Assembly (NCBI GenBank): GCA_019654215.1
Contig: BPDI01000001.1
Span: 62,001-126,000, forward strand
DNA length: 64,000 nucleotides
Source of the DNA: Gammaproteobacteria bacterium
Lineage (GTDB): Bacteria; Pseudomonadota; Gammaproteobacteria; Pseudomonadales; Pseudohongiellaceae
Direction: 5' to 3'
Shown here: positions 28,786-39,659 of the stretch, in pieces
How the letters are laid out: every line of letters begins with the position of its first letter
How positions within the stretch are numbered: the stretch's first letter is position 1
The notes under the pieces: generated by a model
What the model was told of the DNA's origin: nothing
Databases searched by the model: none
What the model saw: only the letters and a program-made list of their open reading frames with translations
Program-made: the position numbers and the translations under genes

Positions 28786-30305
28786 CTAGCGTGCTTCCAT
28801 TTGGTCCAGGTGCCTGGCTGTTCTTTACTTTCTACCTGAGTACATTATTACTACTTGGTTGGTTGGGACGTAAAGCACGCAAAGAAGATTCTATGCAGGA
28901 TTTTTATCTCGCTGGTAGAGGATTCGGTTTCTTTGTCTTGTTCCTCACGCTTTATGCCACACAATACAGTGGCAATACTGTATTCGGGGTTACTGGCGCA
29001 ACCTACAGAATAGGTTTTCCATGGCTCATAGCAGTGCACTACATGCTGGCCATCGTGGTTTTCTTCCAGGTATTTGCTTTCAAACTACAACCACTGGCTC
29101 AGCAGCGAGGATACGTTACTCCAGTTGACTACATCAGAGATAGATTCGGCTCCCGCATCCTGGCAACAATTGCTTCGATTGTAATGATTGTGGCCCTTAG
29201 TAATTACCTCTTGGCGCAACTCATGACCATGGGTCGAGCCTTGCAGGGTCTTGCCGGTCCAGCGGGGGATATCGCTTATAACTACGGCGTTGTTGGTCTC
29301 GCGCTAATCATGGTGGTTTATGGAACCTTGGGTGGATTGCGGGCTATAGCCTGGACTGATGTGATTCAAGGTTGTGTGTTGTTTGTCGGTTTTATGGTGT
29401 TAATGCTGCTAATGCTTTATCAGTTTGGTCCAATCTCTGCTGCTACAGAAGTTATTGCTCAAACTTCCGAACCTGAAAAAATAATTAGGCCTGATGCTTC
29501 CATGCAAAGAGAATGGCTGAGTTACATTTTGCTTGTTGGAATAGGGGGTGCGCTTTATCCCCAGGCAATACAGCGCATCTACTCAGCGAAGTCAATTGGC
29601 ACGCTTAAACAAAGTTTCGCAACCATGGCGTTCATGCCGTTCTTTTCAGTTTTGATCGCTTTTATTGTTGGAATCTACGCGCTGGCTTACGTGCCGGGGC
29701 TTGAAGGTGCCGACGCCGATCAGGCTATGTCCAGCATATTACGCATAATCCAGGAACAGTCGATTCTCGGTTATGCGCTTGTCGTGCTTATCTTCAGCGC
29801 AGTATTAGCGGCGTTAATGTCCACAGCAGATTCGGCTATGCTTTCTATTTCGTCTATGTTTATTAAAGACATTTACGCTGTACATTTTCGACCTAGTGCA
29901 ACGGAATCTGAATTAACGAAGATGGGCAAACGGTGTTCGTGGATTATAGTAGGGGCGCTTACCATGCTCGCAATAATTCTTAAGGAACAGACTTCGTTAA
30001 TTGGATTGCTGGATCGTAAATTTGATCTGTTAGTGCAGATCGCTCCAGCATTTATGGTAGGTATTCGCTGGATGGGCTTACGTACGGGCCCGGTTTTAAT
30101 TGGCTTGGTTGTAGGATTGGCTATCGCTTTGTCACTTGCCTTCGGGCCATTCGATTTCATAGTCGAAGGCAAGGTGTGGGGCTTCCATCCAGGAATTTAT
30201 GGACTTGTTGTTAATTTATCTATCGCAGTTTTTGGGTCGCTTTGGTTGGCAAAACAGGGAGGTGCCGATAACACGACAAGTTTTATTGCGACGTCGAATA
30301 AATAA
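28782..30305 (+). CDS. Sodium:solute symporter (SSS family)
   Basis: 507 residues with about thirteen membrane spans. The likely start is TTG at 28782, overlapping the upstream stop; a GTG at 28792 is out of frame. SSS landmarks: FYLAGRGFGFFVLFLTLYATQYSGNTVFG, GGLRAIAWTDVIQG near residue 183, and ALMSTADSAMLSISSMFIKDIY near 345. It imports a solute with Na+. Co-transcription with the cox genes suggests it brings in the substrate of the molybdenum hydroxylase; the solute is not identified. Confidence 0.9.
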   Translation: MTSVLPFGPGAWLFFTFYLSTLLLLGWLGRKARKEDSMQDFYLAGRGFGFFVLFLTLYATQYSGNTVFGVTGATYRIGFPWLIAVHYMLAIVVFFQVFAFKLQPLAQQRGYVTPVDYIRDRFGSRILATIASIVMIVALSNYLLAQLMTMGRALQGLAGPAGDIAYNYGVVGLALIMVVYGTLGGLRAIAWTDVIQGCVLFVGFMVLMLLMLYQFGPISAATEVIAQTSEPEKIIRPDASMQREWLSYILLVGIGGALYPQAIQRIYSAKSIGTLKQSFATMAFMPFFSVLIAFIVGIYALAYVPGLEGADADQAMSSILRIIQEQSILGYALVVLIFSAVLAALMSTADSAMLSISSMFIKDIYAVHFRPSATESELTKMGKRCSWIIVGALTMLAIILKEQTSLIGLLDRKFDLLVQIAPAFMVGIRWMGLRTGPVLIGLVVGLAIALSLAFGPFDFIVEGKVWGFHPGIYGLVVNLSIAVFGSLWLAKQGGADNTTSFIATSNK

Positions 30306-30520
30306 ATTATCTAGGCACATCTGCGATTCTTTGCCAAAGTGCAAAAATACAGTTGGGCTGGCTTGTCAGGACCAGTGTTTACCTTTGTAAGAGATGGGAG
30401 CAAGATCGAAGTCGAAATTTTCGAGATACGACTTCGCTATATCTTTCGGGTTTTCCGGCCTAAAGAAGAAACTGCCAAAACTAGTTGTTTTCCCATTTCA
30501 ATTCATCTTCGAAGTCCTGC

Positions 30521-33301
30521 TTATTTCAGATCATTCCAATTAAGGATCGCGTTATAAACAAAGGCATGGTCATGGTGGTTGACGTGACGATGCATAGGAT
30601 TCCAGCTCAGTATTACGACATGGCCATCATCTAGTGCTTTGCTAACGATTGCTGGTTGGCCGTCGATGATATTAGCGCCTTGCACTATGCCTCCAGATAA
30701 AACCAATGGTGGGTAAGGACCATCGCTTTCTACTTCGGCGTCTTCATCCCAGTGCTTAGTACCAAACTGTAACGGCGCATACTTTCGATCGCGATCTGGC
30801 ACAGTAAATACTGGTCCATTTCCGCGGAATACATGGGAAATTTTGTCATAGCCATATACAAGGGGTGAGCTGTGATCGGTGATTTTTACCGTCATGACCG
30901 AACCGGGAGTGTTCATTCCACCGGGGCCGCGTTTGTTAACACCACGAATAATTCCTGAGTCTGTGGCGATAACTCCGGCAGAACCTAATGTTACGAGAGT
31001 GCCACCCTGACGAATGAATTCTTCGAAAGCAGCCATACCCTCGAATCCGATTCCGCCAGTAATGTCGGAAAGGAGCTGAGTATTGGCCGATGTTCGGCGT
31101 CTCGCTGGTAGTTTCATAAGGAAGTGGAGACCATTTCGGGTCTATACCACCTATGATCTGTGATAGTTGGGTCCCTGAACTCATATGAGGAATTAGAATC
31201 ACATCAAACTCTCTTTGTAGGTTACCGCGGCGCGCACGATCTTTCGAAAAAAGTGTGTATGGAACTTCTGCTTGGTCAAGACTATAGCGAACCCAGCCTG
31301 CGTTTTGGGTCGAAGTCCAACTCTGAAAAACACCTAAGCGGGGTAAATCTAATTCATGAGTGGCAACATCAGGCATACTGGTAATATTTGCGACCGGCAG
31401 ATTTGTGTTAGCAACACTTCCGCAACTCTTTCGCGGTTCCCAGAGCTTAAATCACCAACATCTATAACCATGCTGCCAGCAGGAAACTCATTTTCACCGT
31501 TTGCAAATACTTCTTCTGTTACTAATACTTCGAATTTCCTAAAGCAAATCGAGTTGGGCCAAATTCTCGTTGAGCACGATTGCTAACAACCCAAATCGAA
31601 CCTTCAGCAGGAACTTCGGTTTCAGGTATGAATATTTTGCCTTCGCGAAAACGCCGAGATGCATGAACCCAAATGTTGGGATCATCTATTGGCACTAAAT
31701 CTACGCCGTAGATATAACCAAAAGTCCACGACACATCGTCATAAGGTGGCACCTCTACGTCACTTGGAAAATCTTGTCTCTCCAAAAGAGTTTTTGCCAG
31801 CGGTCCATAGGGTTGGTTGAGATTAATCAGAATATCGCCGGCCTTTACTTCCACGTCGCCGAATGTGCGAGTTGTGTTTGAGCGTTGCATCTCAATTGCA
31901 TGACGATGCAGAGCACCTACTAGATAATTGGCTGAATTGGGATCACTTTGTTCTTGAGGAATCAAGAAAGCATACGGCGCCTCTTCTTCGCTTTTCAATA
32001 AGGCTTCCACCCCTTTTTGATAATAGTTAGACAAAAACATATTTTTGTTTTGCGCCACCATCTCCAAAGAAGCGATTACACCGCTCTGCATAAAATTTGT
32101 ATTGTTGCGCATAGACCAGGTAAGTTTTTTTGGCGGTGGTGCAGCACGATACCAAGTGCGATCGATTACCGGATCACCAGCATAAGTTGAGTTGCTTAGA
32201 TCACGCTCCATGGTTTCGGCGCTACCATTACCAAAAGTCTCATAGAAGCGCCCCATGCCATTATGATTATTGGTTACCCACAACATATAGCCTGGATACC
32301 AACCGGTATAAAAGCCCCAGGTCCAGACACCTTCGAGGCCTAATCCGCTTAGCCTGGAAATTTCGTAGTTCGCTAAGAGCTGCCATTCACCAATGGTGAT
32401 GGGGCTAACGCCTTCGTTGTAAGGCCCGGTGCCACCGGCCACATAGAGCAGGGGAACTGACTCATGTAGGTCGAGCGAGACTGTAGGTTTGTACTCATAA
32501 ACACCATTGTTATAGTTAAGTGTTATCGGCTGTGTAATAGAGATGCCATCACGGTTATTGTCATGCCGAGTGTAGTGACCCCAAAACGGCACACCGCTTG
32601 GAGGTCTGTCATAGTAGTTGGTATGCCCGGCAATATTTGAGCGATACCAGTCAACTTGGCGAGCGCGACCATCGACATCCAATACGGGAGTTATTAGCGT
32701 GATCACATTCTCGCGAATATTGCCGAAAGGCTCTCTAGTTTCCACCTGCTAGTCGATAAGCTAACTCCATCACCATTTCTGGCGGGCCAAGTTCCGGCGA
32801 ATGCAGGCCGGCAGTCATCCAGAAAATAGGTAGGGCATCTTCAATGATTTCATTTGCAGTAGGGCGATTGAGATTACGTGGATCAGATAAGGTATTTAGA
32901 TATCCCTTATAGGTTTCAATATTGGTGAGATTGTCAGCAGCTGAGATTGCGACCACCAACATGTCTCTACCTTCGAAGCTTTCTCCCAGAGGAAAAACTT
33001 CGACCCGATCCGATGCTTGAGCAAGCGTATTGAAGTAACTGTAGATTTCTTCAACTTGAGTTAATTCCCCTGGCGTGCCGATTGTGTAACCAAGAACATC
33101 TCGTGGGCTGGGTATGGAGTCATGTTCGGGTAATATTGCCACCCATTCGGTTAGAAAGTCGTTGTCTGTAGTTGCAGAAAAGATTGCATTGGTAGCAACC
33201 TCATCGATCTCTAGGGTTCCGACTTGGCTCTGAGCTGCCAGTTTACTGCTAATACAAAAAAAACAGGCAAAAGCTAATGGCAGAGAGTTTTTTCTGATCA
33301 T
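30521..33301 (-). CDS. M14-family zinc carboxypeptidase-like protein with amidotransferase-like C-terminus, four frameshifts
   Basis: One protein of about 926 residues in five pieces. Single-base corrections are at about 32745 (extra G), 31533 (missing T), 31403 (missing A) and 31070 (extra T), minus-strand bases. It has a signal peptide (KLAAQ-SQ). The zinc site HSPE (His167, Glu170) and LDLHESVP fit M14 peptidases. The long C-terminal part (PRLGVFQSW..., EFDVILIPHMS, FIRQGGTLVTLGSAG) looks like a class I glutamine amidotransferase-like fold that these large M14 proteins carry. Exported peptidase; substrate unknown. Confidence 0.8.
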
Positions 33302-33384
33302 CTTTAGGTCCTTCGCGTTTTAGAGAGATACGAACAAAATACGGTTTCTATCGACTTAGTTAAATTTTTAATTCTTTAAAGCCG

Positions 33385-34750
33385 CTAGGGCAGTAAGGTC
33401 TCTCGATCTACCCATGACCCCCTTAACATAACCTGGTCGATCTGGAGTGTATTGCGGATGTTGATTAATGGGTTAGCATCTAAGACTAAAAGGTCTGCGC
33501 TCATACCTTTTGTTAGCGTGCCAAATTCAGCAGCGTTAACTGGGGGTAATCTGCTTGCTCCTATAGAAGTTGCCGCCATGATTGCCTCCATCGGCGTTAG
33601 ACCTGCTTCAACGTATAGCTCTAATTCATGATGGGTTCCCCAACCCATGGGAACGCTTGGGGTCCGCTATCGGTTCCTAATGGCACTTTGATTCCGGCAT
33701 CGAAAAGTGTTTTCACGAAATCTTGTACCTGACGAAAAGCGGCCTTCCTTTCTTGAAAGTTGTTAGCTTCAATAATAGATGCACGCACTGCTGGGTCACT
33801 ATATCTTTCCAGAGCGCTAGGGTTGAATACAAAAGCGCAATACTTCATCATCTAATAACTCCGGATTTTCCGCAAAGTGCCAATTATTTTGAATAATCGA
33901 AAGTGTGGGGGTAAAGGCGCAGTTATTTTGTAAGCACATATCGAGAAAGCGTTGGCTGGGTGCTGGGTTGTCAACTGGCGCACCTGCTCCCGGGCCGAAA
34001 GTCAAAACAGTACTGTGCAAGAATTCATTCATGCCTGCTTCTAGCAGTTGAATGCCGTCGGCTTCCTCATCGATATGCGCTACTGGAATTAGTCCGTTTC
34101 TAATTGACTCATCGATAATGGCTGAACGAATCTCAGCTGGTATCTTTAAGCCAGCTTCGTCAACTTCATTGACCCACATCTTTGTGAAATGCACACCTAG
34201 AGCCGCTTGCTCTCTGACATTTTGGCGAGCTTCTTCGGGTGTTGTCGGGGTATTAGGAAAACTTGAATTAAAGCCTCCTGGATAAGAAAACCCCAAACCG
34301 GCCGGGAAAAGCGCGGGGTAGGTCAGGTCTACCTGCGTGTGCCTCAAGCATGAGCGAAACTTTATCCGGTGTATCGCTACCAATACTTCTTGTTGTGGTA
34401 ACCCCATAATAAAGTTGATTCTTTAATGCTTGTTCTGAAGCGGTAACTGGCCCACCATAATGAGCATGTAGATCCACCAATCCAGGGATAATTGTCTTGC
34501 CAGACAAATTGATGGTCTCGGTTCCTTCTGGGACATCAATACTTTGGCGTGAGCCAACCGCTTGGATTCTCCCTCGTCCGATTAATAATACGGAATCCGG
34601 AATAGGATCGTTACCAGTGCCATCGATTAATCGCGGACCCACCAGAGCGAGATCGATATTTTCATTCACGCTTACGGTTATTGCGGAATCACTACAGGAA
34701 AAAAGCAAACAAATAAAAATGCAGAGATAAAGGCGATTAAGTGATTTCAT
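33385..34750 (-). CDS. Amidohydrolase-family lipoprotein, three frameshifts
   Basis: Joined from pieces broken at about 34307-34310 (extra T), 33831-33834 (extra T) and 33649-33651 (missing C), minus-strand bases. About 455 residues. Signal peptide with lipobox LFSC. The metal motif HAHYGG (His95, His97) follows IIPGLVDL; further ligands are HIDEEADG and the catalytic Asp of GTDSGPQAFP. The C-terminal TKGMSADLLVLDANPLINIRNT is typical. Such enzymes hydrolyse cyclic amides or peptide-like bonds, for example as prolidase or imidazolonepropionase relatives. It lies just downstream of the MBL gene on the same strand. Confidence 0.82.
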
Positions 34751-34768
34751 AGTGGATGCCCTGAATTA

Positions 34769-35704
34769 TTAGCGGGTAAGGCTCGCGTAAGCACGATTAA
34801 TAAGGCGAGCCGGATCACCCATCTGGTCATCCCAATTAGCAGTGGGGTCCGCAGCGAGAACTTCTTCGAGAGTCGCGCCTTGTCCAATTAAGACCATCAT
34901 CTTGCCGCGAATCTCTGTAAGCATGGTGATGTATTCAGCCATGTCGTTGTAGGTGGCAACTGGTCCATGACCTGGAACGACTATTGTCTCTGGATTTATC
35001 TCAGCCAATACCGCTTCGCAAAAAGCAATCATGCCTTCCAGATCACCGCCATTATCAGCATCGATAAATGGATAACCAGAGTTGTTATACACATCGCCCA
35101 TATGCACGATGTTTGAGTCACGGAAATAAACCGCAGTGTCACCCATTGTATGGGCAGGACCCGCATGAATTAGATCGATTTGTTCCCCATTGAAGTACAT
35201 TTCCATCCGCGTTTCGTATGTGGCAATGGGCAGCCCGGCTGATTCGTACGGAGCCTGCTCAATAACTGCAGCAACAGTATTGATTGTGTTATGCCTGGTC
35301 ATCATATCTCGGGAATGAGCATGGGATACGATCCAGGATCCCGCTTCCCCCAAAAGTGTGTTGCCGTCCGCATGGTCAAAATGCCAATGGGTATTAATAG
35401 TGAAATCTACGTCACCGCCGCCGAGGGAATTAATCGTCGATTGATACTTGGGTACCATGTCGGGAAATTGCGAATCTACAATTAGCACACCTTGGTCACC
35501 AATTGATGCAAGAATGTTTCCACCCCGACCAAGGAGCACATACTTCCCATCGCCAACAGCTTCGCTAGTGATTTGAACATCCTGTTGACTTTGAACCACA
35601 AAAGGGAAGCCCAATAGAAGAACTATCGCGGCTAAAATCCCTGGTATGTAATCGGGAATTCTGATCTTACCAATCTGGTAATGCGAAATTTTGCTCTTTT
35701 TCAT
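34769..35704 (-). CDS. MBL-fold metallohydrolase, membrane-anchored or secreted
   Basis: 311 residues. An N-terminal hydrophobic stretch (IPGILAAIVLLLGFPFVVQSQ) acts as signal or anchor. The zinc motif HWHFDH is at residues 106-111; GPAHTMGDTAVYF, HMGDVYNNSGYPF and VVPGHGPVA supply the remaining ligands. The protein resembles periplasmic MBL proteins of unknown substrate rather than a classic beta-lactamase. It is 18 bases upstream of the amidohydrolase, so the two probably form an operon. Confidence 0.9.
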   Translation of the reverse strand: MKKSKISHYQIGKIRIPDYIPGILAAIVLLLGFPFVVQSQQDVQITSEAVGDGKYVLLGRGGNILASIGDQGVLIVDSQFPDMVPKYQSTINSLGGGDVDFTINTHWHFDHADGNTLLGEAGSWIVSHAHSRDMMTRHNTINTVAAVIEQAPYESAGLPIATYETRMEMYFNGEQIDLIHAGPAHTMGDTAVYFRDSNIVHMGDVYNNSGYPFIDADNGGDLEGMIAFCEAVLAEINPETIVVPGHGPVATYNDMAEYITMLTEIRGKMMVLIGQGATLEEVLAADPTANWDDQMGDPARLINRAYASLTR

Positions 35705-35791
35705 TTTTTATGCCCTCTGGTTTCTCTAATTTTGCATTCAGAAAACAAACAACTTCTTCCGTCATTCGATTGGCGACAGGAAATTATCACT

Positions 35792-37780
35792 TCAGTCAGG
35801 AAGTGCCCAGGCAAACAATCGTGGGGACGGTTCTGTTAATACTGCTACCACTATGTATTGTTTGTTATCGTGTTGATAAGTCATGGGCGCAGCAATGGCT
35901 CGTGCAGGCATTATAATAGCGCCTAACTCTTCACCTGTAGCTTTATCTCTAGCTACGAGTAAAGGTCCGTCTTGATAATTTTGAGCGTGTACTAACATTG
36001 ATGGAGTTGCAAGAATTGGATTGCGCCCGCCGCCGCCTAAGGGGGGTAGTTCTAATCCTTCCACTGCGGGATTATTTTCGATATTCGGCGCGTGGTCTCC
36101 ATTAGGTACCTGCCAGATTATCTCGCCTCGATTCATGTCGATTGCAGTAATCGTCGCATAAGGCGGTTTTAACAACGGCAGTCCTTGTGGGCCCCGAGTT
36201 CCACCATAAGAAATACGACGATAACGCAAGGTTGATTCGTCTGGGTTTGTTTCAACCACCACTGGCACCGATATTGAATCAGAAGAAGGGATATAGATGA
36301 TGCCGGTGTCAGGATCTACGGCAGCACCCATCCAGTTCGCACCGCCACCTGCACTGGGTCTGAGAATTGTGCCCCTATTTCCCCCTGGCACTGAAACGCT
36401 GGGAGGAGTGAAGAGTGGGCCATAGGCATAGTTTTGCAATATTTCTTCAGCTTCGGTTCTGAGTTCAGGAGTGAAATCAATCAAGTCATCGATAGTTAAT
36501 CCCTGTCTTTCGAATGCAGGGGGTTTGGTTGGGAAAGGTTGCGTAGGTGAAAGCCTTTCTCCAGGTATTACTGGTTCCTGAGGAACCGCTCTTTCTTCGA
36601 TAACCCAAACGGGCTCGCCGGTTTCTCTGTCAAAAGTATAAACAAATCCCTGTTTAGTAATTTGAGCTAAAGCTTTTATTTCGCGACCCTCGACAGTGAT
36701 ATCAATTAGATTGGGCGCCGCTGGAGGATCATAGTCCCACAGGCCATGATGGATCATTTGAAAATGCCAACGCCGTTCCCCGGTTTGTGCATCCACAGCA
36801 ACTACACTTTGACTGAATAAATTGTCGCCAGGTCGATTGCCGCCATAAAAATCGTCTGTGGGTGCATCGATAGGTAAGTAAACCAATCCGAGTTCCGGGT
36901 CGGCGCTCATCATCGACCACACACCGGAGTTACCAGTGCGGCGCCAGGATTCTTCTTCCCAGGTTTCGACGCCATACTCACCAGCAAGCGGAATCGTGTG
37001 AAAGTCCCAGGCATGTTCGCCGGTGCGAATGTTGTAACCACGCACCCACATGGGCGGCCGTTCGCGATTAATTGGTCGAGCCTGAGTAATAGAAGAAGTG
37101 ACAACAATGTCACCAACAACAATAGGAGGAGAAACTACGCCAACTGGTTGCGCACCCGTCCAATCTAATACGTCGCGCTCGGCTCTGGGTAACCCAACGG
37201 ATAAATCGATTTTGCCACCATTAAATGCTGAATCTGGGATTCCTGTTTTTGCATCAATTGAAATCAAATACCCGTCATTGAGTCCGGCGAGAATGCGTTC
37301 TTCATTGCCATCGGTCCAATAGGCCAGTCCGCGATTGTGGTACCCAATGTAATTAACAAATAGACCACCAACATAAACTTCAGGATTGTATGACCAGAGA
37401 GTTTCGCCGGTGGCAGGGTCGAGGGCAGCGATTTGATTTACCGCGGTAATAATGTAGAGCGTGCCATCAACCATCAAGGGGGTTCCCTGAAAATTATTTA
37501 TTCGAACGCTTTCGTTGAATTCATGGATGGCATCCAAATCAAGATCCCCATCGATGGATGTCCAGGTCCAGGCGACTTCTAATTCTTCAAAGTTCTGAGG
37601 GGTAATTTGATTGAGAGGGGAGTATTTTGTGGAACCCGTGTCGCCACCATAACTGGGCCATTCGCCAGAACCAGTTCCGTATTGCGCGGAAACATTTACA
37701 GAAATTGAGAGCGCAGTGAATATTGCTGCTAGAGCTTTGCTACAAAACTTAAATGTGATTCTTGTTTTAGTAGTTCGCAT
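35792..37780 (-). CDS. PQQ-dependent dehydrogenase (quinoprotein), secreted
   Basis: 662 residues from the ATG at 37780, chosen because GAGG lies before it and a signal peptide follows (VNVSA-QYG); the open frame runs further upstream. Eight-bladed quinoprotein pattern: EWPSYGGDTGSTKYSPLNQIT at the N-terminus, ALDPATGETLWSYNP, IHHGLWDYDPPAAPNL, TITAIDMNRGEIIWQVPNG and ALPD at the end. No vicinal cysteine pair and no heme motif. It is of the glucose/membrane-type quinoprotein branch. A close paralogue follows upstream (37803), and the pair may differ in substrate. Confidence 0.92.
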   Translation of the reverse strand: MRTTKTRITFKFCSKALAAIFTALSISVNVSAQYGTGSGEWPSYGGDTGSTKYSPLNQITPQNFEELEVAWTWTSIDGDLDLDAIHEFNESVRINNFQGTPLMVDGTLYIITAVNQIAALDPATGETLWSYNPEVYVGGLFVNYIGYHNRGLAYWTDGNEERILAGLNDGYLISIDAKTGIPDSAFNGGKIDLSVGLPRAERDVLDWTGAQPVGVVSPPIVVGDIVVTSSITQARPINRERPPMWVRGYNIRTGEHAWDFHTIPLAGEYGVETWEEESWRRTGNSGVWSMMSADPELGLVYLPIDAPTDDFYGGNRPGDNLFSQSVVAVDAQTGERRWHFQMIHHGLWDYDPPAAPNLIDITVEGREIKALAQITKQGFVYTFDRETGEPVWVIEERAVPQEPVIPGERLSPTQPFPTKPPAFERQGLTIDDLIDFTPELRTEAEEILQNYAYGPLFTPPSVSVPGGNRGTILRPSAGGGANWMGAAVDPDTGIIYIPSSDSISVPVVVETNPDESTLRYRRISYGGTRGPQGLPLLKPPYATITAIDMNRGEIIWQVPNGDHAPNIENNPAVEGLELPPLGGGGRNPILATPSMLVHAQNYQDGPLLVARDKATGEELGAIIMPARAIAAPMTYQHDNKQYIVVAVLTEPSPRLFAWALPD

Positions 37781-37802
37781 GAAAAGATCCTCATTGAAAA
37801 CT

Positions 37803-39659
37803 TTATGGCAGTGCGTAGCTCCTAACAATGTCTGTCGCAGTAATAACAACATACTGTTTACCATTGCTTCCTAGATAGGTCATAGGGTTTGCATTCCCGC
37901 GCCGATCCATGACGTCTTCCCAAATGATATCGCCACTGCTAGCGTCAAGCGCACGAAATCTATTGTCATCAGTAGCAGCAATGAACAATAAATTGCTGCC
38001 GGTAATAAGTGCTCCTGCGCGTCCGGGTCTGCCGGTTCTTTGTTTGTCTGCAGTGAGACCTTCCGTAATTCCTAAAGGAATTTGCCAGGCAATCTCGCCA
38101 GTACCGGTATCAACTGCGGTCAATCTTCCCCAGGGTGGTTTTTGGCATGGCATACTTCGGCCATTGAGACGGACATCGAAACCAGCTGGTCGTGGCCCAC
38201 TTCTAACATAGGGGAGGTCAGATCCTGGCTCTGCATCTTGCATCCAGCCAAAGGTGCCAATATCGGCAGCGAATACATAAACATATCCATTTTGCGGATT
38301 GTTGGCTATTCCCCCCCAGTTGGGTCCGCCTGCTAATCCGGGAAACAACAAGGTAGTTTGGCCGCCGCTACCATCCGGACGATAAGTCCATGGAGAATAG
38401 GGTCCTTCGTTGTAAATGGTTCCAATGGATTGAATAAGTTCGTTGCAGGCTGCCGCGTGTTCCGCGCTGGTATCTTCTGCGGTAATTAAATCCACTGGAT
38501 CGAAACTTACTCGCGCCATTGGAGGTGGGTTGTTCGGAATTGGTTGGGTCGCGAATGTTTCTTCTCCGGGCACTTCACTCTGAGCAACAGGAGTTTCTGT
38601 AACACCATAAACAGGTTCACCGGTTTCCCGGTTTAATACGAACAAATAACCGGACTTTGTAGTTACACCTAGCGCAGGAATTGTTTCGTTATTGTAATTA
38701 ACGTCGAACAACGTAGGGGGAGCCGGAGGATCGTGATCCCATAGATCGTGATGAATGGTCTGAAAGTGCCAGTTGTATTCACCACTGTGAATGTTTACTG
38801 CAACTATTGAGTTAGCATAAAGGTTTGCGCCAGCACGATCACCGCCATAACCAAACGGAATTGGAGATGCGAGTGGAATATAAAGCTGATCTCTCTCTTC
38901 ATCTACAGTGAAATAGAAAGGCCAGGCATTGGCGCCTAAACGTCCAACCCAACTATCGCCTTCCCAGGTATCGTGACCAGGTTCACCGGGTTGTGGAACA
39001 GAACTAAATTCCCAAAGTTTTGAACCATTAAGAGCACTAAATGCGCGGGCATTACCAATTCCTCCAATCGCGCCACGAGGAGTATTGGCGCCAACGACGA
39101 TTACTCCTTCATAAACGAACGGCACGGATATATATGGAATACCCATGTTGACCATTCCAGATTCCCCAAACTCTCGATCTAATTCTCCGGTACCGGCATC
39201 GAGTGCTACCAGTCGATCAAAAGCGGTGTAAAAGATTCGCGGAGAAATTCCTCCCTGCCCGGGCCAGTATGAAACACCGCGACGTGAAGGCGCATTTAGC
39301 GGAACAGAATGACTCCAAAGCTCTTCGCCTGATAGCGGATCAATTGCTACAACTCTATCCACGGTCGGGAGATACATGACGCCATCCACTACGATGGGAG
39401 TAACTTGAGAATTTGGGTCTCGAGGAGTGTCTACTGCATCGTTGCGCAGAGAATAGGTCCAGGCAACTTGCAAATCATTAACATTGTCGGCAGTGATCTG
39501 ATCGAGAGAAGAATATCCGGTACCGGCTATGTTGCCTCTATATAAAGGCCATTCGTCAGAGTTACTAGTAGCGGGATTATTAGCACCCTGTGAGCATGCG
39601 CCACTAACTAAGATAAGTGTGAGGGTAGTTGACCGAATAAAGCTGCTAGACGGGAGCAT
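37803..39659 (-). CDS. PQQ-dependent dehydrogenase (quinoprotein), lipoprotein
   Basis: 618 residues; AGGAG lies before the ATG at 39659. Lipobox VSGAC follows the signal. Same architecture as the neighbour at 35792-37780: WPLYRGNIAGTGYSSLDQIT, AIDPLSGEELWSHS, FQTIHHDLWDHDPPAPP, RLTAVDTGTGEIAWQIPLG. The last blade ends ITATDIVRSYALP. No heme motif. The two genes are only 22 bases apart and read in the same direction, so they are one transcription unit. Confidence 0.92.
   Translation of the reverse strand: MLPSSSFIRSTTLTLILVSGACSQGANNPATSNSDEWPLYRGNIAGTGYSSLDQITADNVNDLQVAWTYSLRNDAVDTPRDPNSQVTPIVVDGVMYLPTVDRVVAIDPLSGEELWSHSVPLNAPSRRGVSYWPGQGGISPRIFYTAFDRLVALDAGTGELDREFGESGMVNMGIPYISVPFVYEGVIVVGANTPRGAIGGIGNARAFSALNGSKLWEFSSVPQPGEPGHDTWEGDSWVGRLGANAWPFYFTVDEERDQLYIPLASPIPFGYGGDRAGANLYANSIVAVNIHSGEYNWHFQTIHHDLWDHDPPAPPTLFDVNYNNETIPALGVTTKSGYLFVLNRETGEPVYGVTETPVAQSEVPGEETFATQPIPNNPPPMARVSFDPVDLITAEDTSAEHAAACNELIQSIGTIYNEGPYSPWTYRPDGSGGQTTLLFPGLAGGPNWGGIANNPQNGYVYVFAADIGTFGWMQDAEPGSDLPYVRSGPRPAGFDVRLNGRSMPCQKPPWGRLTAVDTGTGEIAWQIPLGITEGLTADKQRTGRPGRAGALITGSNLLFIAATDDNRFRALDASSGDIIWEDVMDRRGNANPMTYLGSNGKQYVVITATDIVRSYALP

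Noticed and set aside
30339-30557. Small frame downstream of the symporter
   Set aside because: No family resemblance, weak start, and it overlaps the M14 gene end.
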